Of a DNA stretch of 64,000 nucleotides, positions 33,385 to 45,852 are shown one piece after another. The notes below the pieces were generated by a model. It was not told where the DNA came from. It saw only the letters and a program-made list of their open reading frames with translations, and made no database searches. Origin of the DNA: Globodera rostochiensis (Eukaryota > Nematoda > Chromadorea > Rhabditida > Heteroderidae); the NCBI GenBank assembly GCA_018350325.1, contig JAEVLN010000035.1, positions 26,007 to 90,006 on the forward strand, given 5' to 3'. Position numbers and translations under genes: made by a program. The first letter of the stretch is position 1; each line of letters begins with the position of its first letter.

Positions 33385-36300
33385 CTTTATTTTATTAAAA
33401 AATAATTTGATTTCATTCGTGGTTTGTTCATCATAAGTGTATTTTATATTGTCACGTTATAACATACACAATCTAATCTTCTTCGAAAAGTGAAAATTTA
33501 TAAAGCCGTCATCAGATTGTGGACCATGCCTTACTTTTTAAACAATTTTGCAGAAATATCATATGGCAGATATTATCTTAGTTACAAATTTTGCGGGTTA
33601 CAACTTTTAACATTCAGTTAAGATTTTTTTTTAAATTATCTACAACTTGCAATATTATAATAAATGCTTAACTCAAGATTCTAAGTATAAATTTTATACG
33701 TTTACTGCCTCGTGGTTATTCTTGTGGGCATTTAAAATGCAACCTTACAGATAATATTTGGGAATAGATTTTTATAAAAATGCTTTTAAGAGAAATTTAA
33801 CAAATTGCTTATAGAAGAATGATATTATTATTTGTACATAATTATGATTTAGATATTTTTTAATGAATAAGTAAAAGTATTTGATATTTTTATGTGAATG
33901 TTTTCGATTAACATGAATAAAATAATATTTCCTTGGACCAAGATTTAAAAACAAGACGCTATTAATATTCGATTTGGAATAAAAAGATTAAACCTATAAT
34001 TTTATAATAAAAAATATAAAATCATCATTTTATATTTTTAAAAATTGCAGATGAATTTTTGTAGAATTCTGTTGGACAACTTCAGTTTTTTGTTAGTTTA
34101 CTTACATAATATAAGCAGCTAATCCTGTATAGTCACATGATTGATTTATTTTCCGAATTCCGTCATATTCTTTTTTTTTTATTAAAAATTATTCTATTAG
34201 GTTTTGAACACTTGGCTGAATATTTTAATACCGCGAATGAACTCATTGATTTTTTATGTCTCTGTGAGAATAATTTGTTTTAAATTGTCTTTTTATTAAA
34301 TTTTTGAATTTGTGATTTTAAATATTTATTGTTTTTTAACATTCAAAAAGTTTAAAAACGTGTATAGACTTATCTTTTTGTAATTGTTTTTGGTTTAAAT
34401 TTTATTACTTCTTAAGATTTTATGGCACTTTATCTTAAATATCAGTAAATTGGTTTTGGTGTTATATATTCTTGGAGTATTATTATATATAAATTTTATG
34501 ACTGAACCTTTTAACTAATTCTTCGTTATTATTTTGCTTTACTCATCTATATTCTACAATCCTTTAAAATTTCTAACCTATAATTCAAATGTTTATTAAT
34601 TAATACTTACAGTTATTTTTACTTAAGAATGTTTAATTAATTAAAATTGAGTTTATATTTAAATATTAAATAAAGTGAGATTTCCGTTAATTATTTCTTT
34701 GATAGAAAACCTTTGCAACAAGTTGGGATAGTAATACAATGCAGCAATTTGACAAAACCTCTATTATCTATAATTTTATTTTTTAGTTCTTTATCTATTT
34801 AGGCACCATTTGGTGCAAGCAAGTGCGTTAATTAGCATAAAATAATTGTTTTTTATGCTATTCATTATTTCGCAATACGTCTAAATTAATTTTATAATAT
34901 AAACCCTAGTTTTTTCATCGTTGAGTTTTAAAATGGATTAAAGAGAGTTAATTGAGTCCAATTAAATGTAATCTTCTCTCATGCTTTGTCTGATTTAAAA
35001 TTTTTTGTTTACATTTTTATAAAATATTTTAGTCTTTGGCGTTAATAATTATTATGGTTTTCTGTTTATCACTTTATTATTTTTACTTCAATTTTTATGT
35101 TATGCCAAACGGAAAAAGGCAGTGGTTTGATGAATTTAAATTGTTTTATATACAATAATTAAAATTATGCTGTATTTTATTTTTATTAAAGTACACCGTT
35201 TATTAACAAGTGTTTAGCCATTTTGATCAAAGCCTTTCCACTACGAATTTTTTTAATTTTTAAAGGTATGTGTAAATAATACATACTATCGGGGTTTTAA
35301 TCAAAAATAACAATATAGATTTTTTTTTATGGTTATTTTATTTTGACTTCATCCGGACGGCACTTAGGCGGAATATTTAAATTATTTTTTCAATTGTTTT
35401 GACCTTTATAATGCATAAATTTTTGTTTACTTGGCTGGTTGATTTAGCAACAGCCATCTGCAGCCGCTGCTGGCACACGTTGCATATTATCTTTTATTTT
35501 GAAGCGTTATAATCATGCCAAGACCAGTCCTTAGGCCTTCGTCTGTTGTTGAACCGCCAAACCAATCACATTATGCTTTTAACCGCAAAGAATAGTAGAT
35601 AGTATAGGATAAATAATTCTTTCCAATATTCAAACAATTTAATTATTGGGGACTCATTGAATAATTGACATAGTTTCGTTGGTAAATTTTCTACTGTAGA
35701 TTTCGTCTTATTATATTTGACTTTACAGTTTTTTAAATTAATTTTTGATTTTAAGACTCGCCGTCAACCATTAACCAGTTTACCAAAATAACGCAAAAAG
35801 GACAAAATGGTTTGGTGGTTTGTTCGAATACATTTTTTATATTACCAGCTACTTTATTCAATGATTATTGGAGAATTAGATAACAAATAACAGAGCCATG
35901 GCATTGCGTCTATCTGCTTGTCTTATAAAATGACGTTTTTTTTTAATTTAATAATATTTATTTTGGTAAATTTTATAAACCCGATTATAAGAATTACAGT
36001 TTAACAAACTATTTTTTATTTTAATACTTTAGATTTATTTGAAAAATCCGCCTAATTGCAATTAATTCATTTTTGCTTGTGACTTCCATATTAAGATTTC
36101 TTTTCTTATTTTTTAATAATTTATTTGTAATTTTAACGATTTGCCAAATTTATAATGTTCATTATTAAATACGCTAATTTATTATACAAATTTTAAATTA
36201 ATATTTCAAAACATTCTTGCTACGAAGTCATTGTCGAGGGCCTTACGAAATCTGAAGGTTAAATACTAACATCAAGCTTTAAATTTAATTGTAATCTCAA

Positions 36301-36933
36301 ATAGTAATTTTTATAAAATAATTCGAACGATGGAAACGTGAAATCAAAAACATAAAAAATTTTCGTAAAATGGCAAAACAGGCACTTTAAAGTTCCAATA
36401 CCTCCAAAATAGTGTGCCAACTAAAAAAATCGGGGTATTACATTAAATTTCCTGAAAATGGCAAAATGTAAAAAGCCTAACAAATATAAAATGCAATAAT
36501 TGATTGTTTCAACAAAATTGATGGAGTGACTGAAGCATAAATTGCCGTCTTCCCCTCCCGCCCCCCCCCGAGCGGCCACAAAAATCGATACATAAATTCG
36601 CTGGTGGGCGTTGAACACTCCCACATCAGCTCGTTAAACGAAAATCAAATTCATTATTGACAAATTTAAATGTTAAAATTAGTGTTTGGTCACAGTATAA
36701 AAATAACGATTATTTTCATTTATCAATATTTCAATTTTGTTATACTTTGAAAATCATTTTTTTGTGTACCCGCTGCGAATTAATTGTTATTGAAACTTTG
36801 TTTAATTAAGTAATATTTAATTATTTAAATTACGTATTAAATCAAAAAGATATTTGACATATACTTTTTTATGAGTTATTTCATTACCGATAACTGATTG
36901 GTGTAACTAAAAACAATACACGATTGTAGGTAA
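33385..36933. other. T-rich spacer
   Basis: Contains the second copy of the short repeat of 7,837 (33,903-33,955), a run of nine C at 36,561-36,569 inside a GC-richer patch (36,540-36,640) that may belong to the GGCGG repeat family of 39.6 and 50.2 kb, and a CAGCCATCTGCAGCCGCTGC patch near 35,450. No convincing gene. Confidence 0.4.
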
Positions 36934-37095
36934 AGATCTCCAACTTTTCTTTTATTTTTAACATCTAATTTATTTCTCATTTTATTTGCCATTTTTATTC
37001 ACTCGAACATTCATTTTATTAGCGTTTGGTTTATTCATCTTCTGCCCCGGTTTATAGGCAGCATCATATTCTGGAGCTTTCTCATAATGTTTTAA
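36934..37095 (+). CDS. Hydrophobic open frame, unknown membrane-like protein
   Basis: 53 codons stop to stop. Two hydrophobic stretches flank a short polar part: FLLFLTSNLFLILFAIFIHS and, after FISVWFIHLLPRFIG, SIIFWSFLIMF. The second half has non-AT-biased codons and is the more believable part. Directly after it (37,101-37,258) another 52-codon frame contains GLISNSRATKQSLIPHGYLQ then NLALVHYVYLF. Possibly exons of one gene. Confidence 0.25.
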   Translation, partial: RSPTFLLFLTSNLFLILFAIFIHSNIHFISVWFIHLLPRFIGSIIFWSFLIMF

Positions 37096-37258
37096 ATGCT
37101 AACTTAGAAGTCCGACAATTTTTTTGGATATTTTTTTATACATTTATGAAATTACTTTAAATGGTTTAATTAGTAATTCGCGTGCGACGAAGCAGTCTTT
37201 GATCCCTCATGGATATTTGCAAAATCTTGCTTTAGTACATTATGTTTATTTGTTCTAA

Positions 37259-38751
37259 ATAAATTTAAATCATTATTTTGTGTTATAATTTTTTAAATTA
37301 GGCTCCGCTTTTCTCAGATTAATTGTAGTTAGCATTGAATTGTTTTTAAACTAATATTTGATTAGATACTCATTTATTTATTCACGCGGCAGAATTATTA
37401 TCACCAATATCGGGATTTTTAAAGTAAAATAATGCATAAAGATGCATATTTTGATTCTTTTTACGAGCCTGATATTTTGTGTGTCGATTTAATCTTTTAG
37501 TTTTCAAATGACACTTAATATACAACGAGCAAATATCTTAAAACTCTGAGTAAAACAATTATTCCTGAAATTCACAAAATTGCATGGAGGTAAAGAATTG
37601 TTGAGAAGAAAGTTGAATGCGTAATATAATTATTTATATAATATAGAAATAATTGATCTTTAAGTAAAATTATTTTTCAAAAACAATAAAACAAATAGGC
37701 ATTAAGCTTTCCCAAAATAAAACTAAGCCTAAAAATCATTGAACGCACATTAAAATGGCAATTGGAAACAAATATAAATAAAGTGCAGCAGCAACTTCTC
37801 CCTTCTTTTTAAATGTTAAAAGATAAATTTTAAATAAAATAAAGGATATTAAGGCTGAACAGCCAAGGCCCTCCGTGTAATCGGAAGTATGTATTTTATA
37901 TATGCTATCACATCAGAAGCGTAAAACAAAAGAGGGTATTATTTTGCAGAAATTCACACATATTAAAATATTAAAACTTTTTAAAAATTATGACAAAAAA
38001 TAATTACCTAACTTTCGTAATAAACAAATTACAAAAACTATTAAAAATATCGATAGAAATTTACTGATAACTCAAATTCAAGAACAACTTAAATGAAAAT
38101 ATTTTATATAAAGACAAACAACAAATAAAATGTATTATTGTTGATGCTTTAGTTAAGAAACCTACAGGAGGGTTCGGTTTAAGTTTAGTAAGATTATTAA
38201 TGTTTATTTAAAAAATAGATAATATTCGTGATGTAATACCTGTTTTTGTTGCACAAAATATTAATCATTTTGTTTCTTGTCAGAAGATCTAATTAGTGCC
38301 CCTCTAAGGGCTATTTTTAGCAAAAACGCATAAAATGGATATTGAAGGAACATTAGTTGAGACGTTTTCTTAAATTGACTAACATTACATAAATTCGTTC
38401 AATTAACTAAATTTGAGATATTTATTAACTTAAATCGTCAAAACAACAGAAAAATTCTCTATCGGTCGCGTGTTTGAAACAGATTATAATTTTATTCGTT
38501 GAACTTATCTGATACATCTTGTAGGCTCTCAATAAATACAAATTTCGATATAATTTTGATAAACTATACACGATCGGAAAAGATATGTTATTTTAAACAA
38601 AATTTTTTTGTTTAAATTGCCATACAAATTTGAATTTCTAAATAATTTTAAATACAGTTTAAATTAAATATATATATTTGTTTTTTGTGATTTTTATTGC
38701 ATTCTTTATGCAATCATTGCATATTATGTTTCTGTTGATTTTTGGACTTAG
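37259..38751. other. AT-rich spacer
   Basis: T-rich to about 37,540, then A-rich to about 38,650. No gene, RNA or repeat recognised. Confidence 0.45.
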
Positions 38752-39017
38752 ATCATAACAAATTATGTTCCCATCGATGCGCTGAATGGGGCATATGGGT
38801 GGAGTTTGATACAAGGCCTCTTTCTGAGTTTCTTTTGCCGACGTCTACAAAAACTGATTCCACTGCAATTTACATATCTCAACGCGTCATAAAGTTGGAG
38901 AATTTATTTTTTGTTCATTATAATTATTATTTGTGTATGTTGGTAAATTGCTATTTGAAAACGATTCTTTTACAGAAATACCCTTATATGGCTTCTCACC
39001 AGTCAATCCATGTTTGA
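38752..39017 (+). CDS. Exon-like frame with splice signals, unknown protein
   Basis: An acceptor TTTTTGGACTTAG opens a frame HNKLCSHRCAEWGIWVEFDT, RPLSEFLLPTSTKTDSTAIY, then ISQRVIKLEN. A donor TTG|GTAAAT at 38,943 and a strong acceptor TTCTTTTACAG at 38,975 may remove an AT-rich stretch. The rest reads KYPYMASHQSIHV and a TGA. The whole stretch is also open unspliced. The Cys and His pattern is faintly zinc-finger-like but incomplete, so I do not assign a family. Confidence 0.35.
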
Positions 39018-39057
39018 GTGTTTAAATATAACTATTTAAATATATAGGTAATCCAAT

Positions 39058-39222
39058 ATGCCATTTGTTGTTTTTGTTGAGTGCACGTACTTCTTGCCCG
39101 CACTGTTCGCTGATGATATATCTCTATCATCCCCCAGAAATTATTCTTTGCGATCTAATGTAGCCAATCTTAATTTAAATTTACATGAAAATTTTTGTTT
39201 TCAGATACTGTTTAAAATTTAA
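39058..39222 (+). CDS. Small ATG frame, unknown protein
   Basis: 54 codons from ATG: MPFVVFVECTYFLPALFADD then ISLSSPRNYSLRSNVANLNL. The start looks like a short hydrophobic leader with a possible cleavage after ALFA. The 3' half overlaps the dispersed repeat at 39,153-39,335, so the tail may be repeat sequence instead of gene. Not recognised. Confidence 0.25.
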   Translation: MPFVVFVECTYFLPALFADDISLSSPRNYSLRSNVANLNLNLHENFCFQILFKI

Positions 39223-39335
39223 TTTATCGTCTAAAAACCCAAAGTTCGGTAATTACGATAACCCCAATATGTCTAACAAGATTTTGTATTCTAAAACCAG
39301 AGAGTTGTATAAAAACAATATAGTCGTTTAAAGTT
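39153..39335 (+). repeat. Dispersed repeat of about 180 bp, copy 1 (copy 2 at 57,630-57,808)
   Basis: Both copies start GATCTAATGTAGCCAATCTT and share TTTTTGTTTTCAGATACTG, CCCAAAGTTCG and AACAAGATTTTGTATTCTAA. Differences are scattered substitutions and small indels. The copies are in the same orientation 18.5 kb apart. No termini recognised. Confidence 0.7.
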
Positions 39336-39410
39336 ATTAAAAATCTTTCTAAAAAAATCCTTTTACAAAGTTTTTACTTGATATGATTCTAGACAATCGA
39401 AAGTCGCAAG

Positions 39411-40168
39411 CAGAGCTGGGCGAAACTCAAATTTTTTTTTCCGACGAAACGAAACGAAACAAATTTTTTTTCAATTAACGAAACGCCCAAAAAGCAACGA
39501 AACACGAAAAAAACGAAACGAAACGAAATAATTTTTTTTTTTTTAATTATGTTTGCTTTTTGGGGCATTATTTTTCTAGTTTTTTGCATTTCTGTGATTT
39601 TTCAAGAAAACAAGTTTTTTAACATTCTACGGCACGGGTGGGTCGGCGGTGCCGATAGGCGCCGCCGAGAAAATTTTGAATTTTTGACTCAATTTGTTAA
39701 AAGATTTTCAACCAATATTTTAAAATACGGTAATTTTTGTTCTTGAAATGGGAGGAGGCCGGTGGGGAAAAATTTAAAAATTAAACAAGATTTGTTAAGA
39801 AATTGGTCTAAAAATTACGAATGTTGCAAAACAAAACGGTCCCGCCTATGATTTTGTCCAATCAAAATAAAATAAAAAACTTGTGAATTGTGATCTAAAT
39901 AGCCATAAATGTTCAGAGAAAATAGGAAAAAATCATTTACACAGTAGAGGATCTGAACCCCAAAGTCACCTACAAAGCCAAACACTAACCGCTACACCAC
40001 ACTTGAGTCCATTCTTTAGTAGTGCACTTTTTTTCGATTTTTTCGTAAATTTTTTCATTTACGAAAACGAAACCGAAACGAAAAAAAATTCTAGGACGAA
40101 AACGAAACTCAAAAAACCACGAAAACGACGAAAAACACGAAAACGAAACGAAATTTCGTGCAGCCCTG
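39411..40168. mobile_element. hAT-type non-autonomous element with CGAAA repeats
   Basis: The left end starts CAGAGCTGGGCGAAAC and the right end is the inverse, ending GCAGCCCTG. GTCGCAAG lies immediately outside both ends (39,403-39,410 and 40,169-40,176), an 8-bp target duplication. CAG...CTG termini with an 8-bp duplication are typical of hAT elements. Both ends are filled with CGAAAC-type words in inverted orientation. Inside are a GC-rich segment (about 39,628-39,790) also found at 50.2 kb and a tRNA-like sequence. No transposase frame. Confidence 0.85.
39938..40012 (-). ncRNA. tRNA-like sequence (SINE-type Pol III promoter)
   Basis: On the minus strand an A-box-like TGGTGTAGCGGTTAGTG is followed about 30 bp on by a B-box-like GGGTTCAGATCC. 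Spacing and sequence match the internal promoter of tRNA genes. I could not form a convincing acceptor stem, so this is a tRNA-derived relic instead of a functional tRNA. It lies inside the hAT-type element. Confidence 0.6.
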
Positions 40169-40557
40169 GTCGCAAGGTGTCAAAGAATCGAGTTTTATTA
40201 CAATATTTTCAAATTTTCTTATTTGTTGTTTTTTGCTTTGATATTTATTTGAGTCTTTGAACTTTGCATAAGTAATTTTAATACGTATATTTCCAAGACG
40301 CTTATAACTTTGAATATTATTAACTCGAATTTACATTAATTATTTTGCTTGTATGCAGGTTAATTTTTTAAATTTCCAATTCTATGGTTTGAATTGACGT
40401 TGATTGCTGTTTCACCCTTTTGCATAAAACTCCAATTAATTTTTTGTTTCAAAGTAGAAAACAACAAGTTAAAAAATAAAAAAATAGGAGAAGGGACGGA
40501 GAAAATATATTAACTTAATGCAAAAATATTAATTTGTTGTCGTTCCATAAAAAATGT
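40169..40557. other. AT-rich spacer
   Basis: T-rich to about 40,440, then A-rich. Nothing recognised. Confidence 0.4.
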
Positions 40558-40707
40558 ATGTTTACAAAAAAACAGGATGTCTTCAGAAAGAGGTTACTCA
40601 GCGCAACGCACCTTCTAAGAGACGTGGTGGATAATAATTTTTTGGTAATTAAACATGAATCTAAAATTGAATGTAGGCTAAAATTAGCAAGCTACACTTT
40701 AAAGTAA
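40558..40707 (+). CDS. Small ATG frame, unknown protein
   Basis: 49 codons from ATG: MFTKKQDVFRKRLLSATHLL, RDVVDNNFLVIKHESKIECR, LKLASYTLK, TAA. Composition is normal for a soluble basic protein and the first half has higher G+C. A donor-like GACGTG|GTGGAT lies inside, so the second half might be intron. Not recognised. Confidence 0.3.
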   Translation: MFTKKQDVFRKRLLSATHLLRDVVDNNFLVIKHESKIECRLKLASYTLK

Positions 40708-42670
40708 ACAAAATGCATAAAATATGATATAAAAATGAATGAATCAAGTTTTGTAATATACAAGAAAAATCTAAAAATCAAATGTTAAATTTGAAGTAAA
40801 CTGTTTGCAGTCTAGTTCAAATTGTATTCAAAGACAAATATGTGATTAATTACATTAAATTTAAATATTTCAACTCATTAATCAAATATTTTTCTTACCA
40901 ATTTATTAAAATCAAAAATAAAATTTGTTTTGTCCCCTGGGGCCTAAATTACGCCAATCGATTAAAAAATTGCACGTCAATCATCAATCAAAAGTTACAA
41001 ATGTTTTGTCCCAGGGACTTGGCTGCTCATTATATTAAAAATTTCCCGCTAATTAATCAAATACAATAAGTGACTATTTATTTTATTATTTTTACTCTTA
41101 GTTTCATTATAAATATTATAATATATAAACAAGCTCTACTGGTAGGAAAAGAGTCGCTCATTGGCATGGATTTTTTGAATTGTAAAGTCCTGAACAAGTG
41201 AACAAATATTTATGCGAGAAAGCCTTTTATTCAAGCAGAATATTGGAGCGCTTTCTCAAATACTTTGTAAATTAAGAACGCATACAAATGAATTATCAAA
41301 AATTTAAGCAATAAAATTGCATATAAATTTAGAGCTTTTATAAATAATGTATTTATGGAAATATTAAAACGTAATAACTAAAATCGTTTACAAATTAAAT
41401 AACTCCTCAGGTCCAACAAAAAAAGCACGTTGATATTCTGTACTCTACATGAGGTCATTTTTAATTGTTCGTTATAAACACAAATCTTAACTTACAAGTG
41501 AAAAAATTTATTTTATAAAAAATTAAATAGAAAGCGCTCTGAATGTCATAATACGTGCGACAAGTTGCAAACATTTTACTGATAATCGTTTGAAGATTCT
41601 CTAAATTATAAAGACCGATCCAAAATATATATTTTAAGTAAGGCTCATTATTAAATTGAACCAAAAAATTAATATCAAATAATTTTTAAAATTAAAAATT
41701 ATCATAGAAGAATTAAGAATATTTTATATAAATATTATGATCTGCAAGCATATAGATAATTCGACTAAGATACACACGATGTTTGATTATGAGATCCATA
41801 CCATTTGCACTACAAGTAATTGCTAAATTTTATTTCAAAAACAGGTTGTAATTAAATACTACCTAATCACAAATGTGCTAAAAAAATCTCTTTAAAAAGG
41901 AAGATAATTAACCTCGTGGTTGACTAAAAAGTGAAAAGAAAAATTTAAATAATAATGGTATTTCAATTAAGAAATGTTTTATTAAACTTCTATAAAAAAT
42001 TTTTTTTTAATATTTTTAACAAATATCTTATAGAAATATAAAACCAATTAAGGCAAAAAAAGTATACCAAATAAAAAATAATTTGTTAAAATTCAAAATT
42101 CATTAACCCGTACAGAACCAATAAAAGAATAGATTCTAGCCAACATGAGTCGAGACAAGAATTTGTAACAGTGTAAAGACAACAATTATTGAAAATATTA
42201 AAAATAAAACATGAACAATAAAATTTATTTTCAAGTTAATTAAAAATATAACAAAATCAGGATGATTTTACTATATTATATGTAAATAAAATAAAACTAA
42301 ATTAATAATGCAATAAATTAATTTATTTATTAAATAGCTCAGGTCAAATAAAAAAAATATACAAAGTTTAACAGATGCGCCGTTATCGACACAATTTTGA
42401 ACAACAAAGAAAAATTTATATAAAATATTATCAAATTTAGCGTAAAACTTTATGCATCTTGCCCCAAATATTTAAAATGAATTAAGTAAATGAATAAAAG
42501 ATTTAAATATAAGCTAATATAGTTTTTTTGCTCCATTTTTGCAATATTATAACTCTTCATCACGCGAATTTAATTAATTCTTTAAATAATTTTCCAAAAT
42601 TGAAATATTGTATTTTTCCATAAATAAATTAACAACGAAAAACATGCAACCTTTGCAACTTAATACAAAT
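40708..42670. other. A-rich spacer
   Basis: Strongly A-rich. Open frames at 40,842-41,069 and 41,461-41,664 have mainly AT-driven codons; the first contains two similar GTCCC..GGG islands (FVPWGLNYANRLKN and FCPRDLAAHYIKN) 82 bp apart that may be an old internal repeat. Confidence 0.35.
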
Positions 42671-45600
42671 TAATATTAAATTTTAGAAATTTATAAGAAG
42701 AGGCGACATTTTAGATAATGATTTATTCTGACCGCTTATTTGGTGATACAATTTAAAATATAGTTGCTCCAAGTTTGTCTTTTCATTTATAAATTAACTC
42801 TTTATTTATTTGATGAATTCTATAATAGAAAACAGAAAACAGGTCTCGTTAAGTAAAATTTTTAACCCTGTTTACCATACCAATTATTATGAAGGAAAGA
42901 AGTAAAATAAGACTAAAGATTATTGCCCTTTAAAATATTGTGTTATTAGTAATTGCAAAGATGAATTTGCACCGAATTCCATTTACTTAATATATGAACG
43001 TTTCAAACGCAATATTGGTGGCTTTTAGCTAGCATTTTATTGTTCATTTTCGTTTTTTGTAATTTTGTGTAAAAGAGATATCATTAGAGTATACAATTAG
43101 AGGGTTGTTTTCAATATTGTATATTTATAATATTTTATTCAAATTCAAATCTATATTATATAACACTGCGCTTTCTCCACGTAATTAATAATAATAATTA
43201 ATCAATATTTTTTTTTTGTTTAAATTTATTTTTTTCTCCATAAACTCATTGATTGGAATTTATTTTACTTATAAAAATAACTGTTTTTAATATTTTTGAC
43301 ATAGCTTTTTTTATTATTTCATCCGATTTGATAATGATAATGGTAATAATACACTACATTCATTATCGTAAGCAAATTAATTTTTTATATTTTAATTACA
43401 CTAAAATATTAACTTTAATAAAAGCTTTGTTAATAAACACGTGGTATTTTCATTAGCGATATCAATGTTTAATTATTAATCAAATTAATCATGTCTTTTC
43501 AGCAATAAAAGTAACGAATATATTGCATTCTATATTTATATTAATATTTTCAAACGCTAAGTATAATAGAGTGTTTTTATAAAAGAATCAACAAAAAGTA
43601 GCGAATTATTTACATTTTATTGTTACAATATTATAGTAAGAAAATAAAGTTTGTTTGTAGTACTTTTTTAAATTGAGAAATTAAAATTAATGTTTGTATT
43701 TTATTTTTATGTAAAAGAAAATTTTAGTTTTAAATTTTATCATTTTGCGAAGTTAAACCAAAACAAAAAAGGTCAATGGTTAATTTTCCACATCATAATA
43801 AACCAAACAATTTGTCGTTTTATGCAGAATCTTAAGTGTATATAAACAGTTTGAGACACACATGGTATTCTTTGGCAATATGGATATGCTTATGATAGAT
43901 ACAGCAACTCGAGCTTAGGCCCCTTATTTTCGTATTTGATAGAAAGCATAAGATTTGCTAGTTATAATTAACATTTAATCAATTGTTCTTTTGTTCCGTA
44001 ATTAACATTTTATAATATCAACATATATCATAGTATTACTGGGTATATAAATTGTTTAAGGAAAACTTTTAATAATAAACTATCTTTGAACCACTTTAAA
44101 AGATAATAATCTTAAGCATATAGAAAAAAGTGCAAAAGAGTTTTTGTAAATTTGATTATTGACAAATTTGACGAATTATTTCGATAATATTAAATTTTAG
44201 AAATTTATAAGAAGAGGCGACATTTTAGATAATGATTTATTCTGACCGCTTATTTGGTGATACAATTTAAAATATAGTTGCTCCAAGTTTGTCTTTTCAT
44301 TTATAAATTAACTCTTTATTTATTTGATGAATTCTATAATAGAAAACAGAAAACAGGTCTCGTTAAGTAAAATTTTTAACCCTGTTTACCATACCAATTA
44401 TTATGAAGGAAAGAAGTAAAATAAGACTAAAGATTATTGCCCTTTAAAATATTGTGTTATTAGTAATTGCAAAGATGAATTTGCACCGAATTCCATTTAC
44501 TTAATATATGAACGTTTCAAACGCAATATTGGTGGCTTTTAGCTAGCATTTTATTGTTCATTTTCGTTTTTTGTAATTTTGTGTAAAAGAGATATCATTA
44601 GAGTATACAATTAGAGGGTTGTTTTCAATATTGTATATTTATAATATTTTATTCAAATTCAAATCTATATTATATAACACTGCGCTTTCTCCACGTAATT
44701 AATAATAATAATTAATCAATATTTTTTTTTTGTTTAAATTTATTTTTTTCTCCATAAACTCATTGATTGGAATTTATTTTACTTATAAAAAATAACTGTT
44801 TTTAATATTTTTGACATAGCTTTTTTTATTATTTCATCCGATTTGATAATGATAATGGTAATAATACACTACATTCATTATCGTAAGCAAATTAATTTTT
44901 TATATTTTAATTACACTAAAATATTAACTTTAATAAAAGCTTTGTTAATAAACACGTGGTATTTTCATTAGCGATATCAATGTTTAATTATTAATCAAAT
45001 TAATCATGTCTTTTCAGCAATAAAAGTAACGAATATATTGCATTCTATATTTATATTAATATTTTCAAACGCTAAGTATAATAGAGTGTTTTTATAAAAG
45101 AATCAACAAAAAGTAGCGAATTATTTACATTTTATTGTTACAATATTATAGTAAGAAAATAAAGTTTGTTTGTAGTACTTTTTTAAATTGAGAAATTAAA
45201 ATTAATGTTTGTATTTTATTTTTATGTAAAAGAAAATTTTAGTTTTAAATTTTATCATTTTGCGAAGTTAAACCAAAACAAAAAAGGTCAATGGTTAATT
45301 TTCCACATCATAATAAACCAAACAATTTGTCGTTTTATGCAGAATCTTAAGTGTATATAAACAGTTTGAGACACACATGGTATTCTTTGGCAATATGGAT
45401 ATGCTTATGATAGATACAGCAACTCGAGCTTAGGCCCCTTATTTTCGTATTTGATAGAAAGCATAAGATTTGCTAGTTATAATTAACATTTAATCAATTG
45501 TTCTTTTGTTCCGTAATTAACATTTTATAATATCAACATATATCATAGTATTACTGGGTATATAAATTGTTTAAGGAAAACTTTTAATAATAAACTATCT

Positions 45601-45699
45601 TTGAACCACTTTAAAAGATAATAATCTTAAGCATATAGAAAAAAGTGCAAAAGAGTTTTTGTAAATTTGATTATTGACAAATTTGACGAATTATTTCGA
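42671..45699 (+). repeat. Near-perfect tandem duplication of a 1,514-bp unit
   Basis: Copy 1 is 42,671-44,184 and copy 2 is 44,185-45,699. Both start TAATATTAAATTTTAGAAAT and end ACGAATTATTTCGA. The only difference I found is one extra A in a homopolymer in copy 2 near 44,790, which breaks a 67-codon frame present in copy 1 (43,253-43,456); that frame is probably not a gene. The unit is non-coding as far as I can see and lies just upstream of a splice acceptor, so it is probably intronic. Confidence 0.9.
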
Positions 45700-45714
45700 A
45701 TTTGTATTTACCAG

Positions 45715-45852
45715 GAAGCGCAGGAGGCAGGCAAAGTGCAGGCACAAGTTTTTCAGCATCAGCAAGCGGGTGCATCACGTTGCAAGAGTCTAATTAATAT
45801 TAAAATTAATTTAACCCCACACATCAATGCACTCGCCAAATCTACTTTTTAA
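45715..45852 (+). CDS. Probable terminal exon, Q/A-rich peptide
   Basis: A strong acceptor (TTTGTATTTACCAG) ends at 45,714. The frame reads EAQEAGKVQAQVFQHQQAGA, SRCKSLINIKINLTPHINAL, AKSTF and TAA. The first 25 residues are GC-rich and helix-forming; the rest is more AT-biased. The acceptor is only 15 bp beyond the 1.5-kb duplication, so the duplicated DNA would be the end of the preceding intron. Upstream exons not identified; function unknown. Confidence 0.4.
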   Translation, partial: EAQEAGKVQAQVFQHQQAGASRCKSLINIKINLTPHINALAKSTF

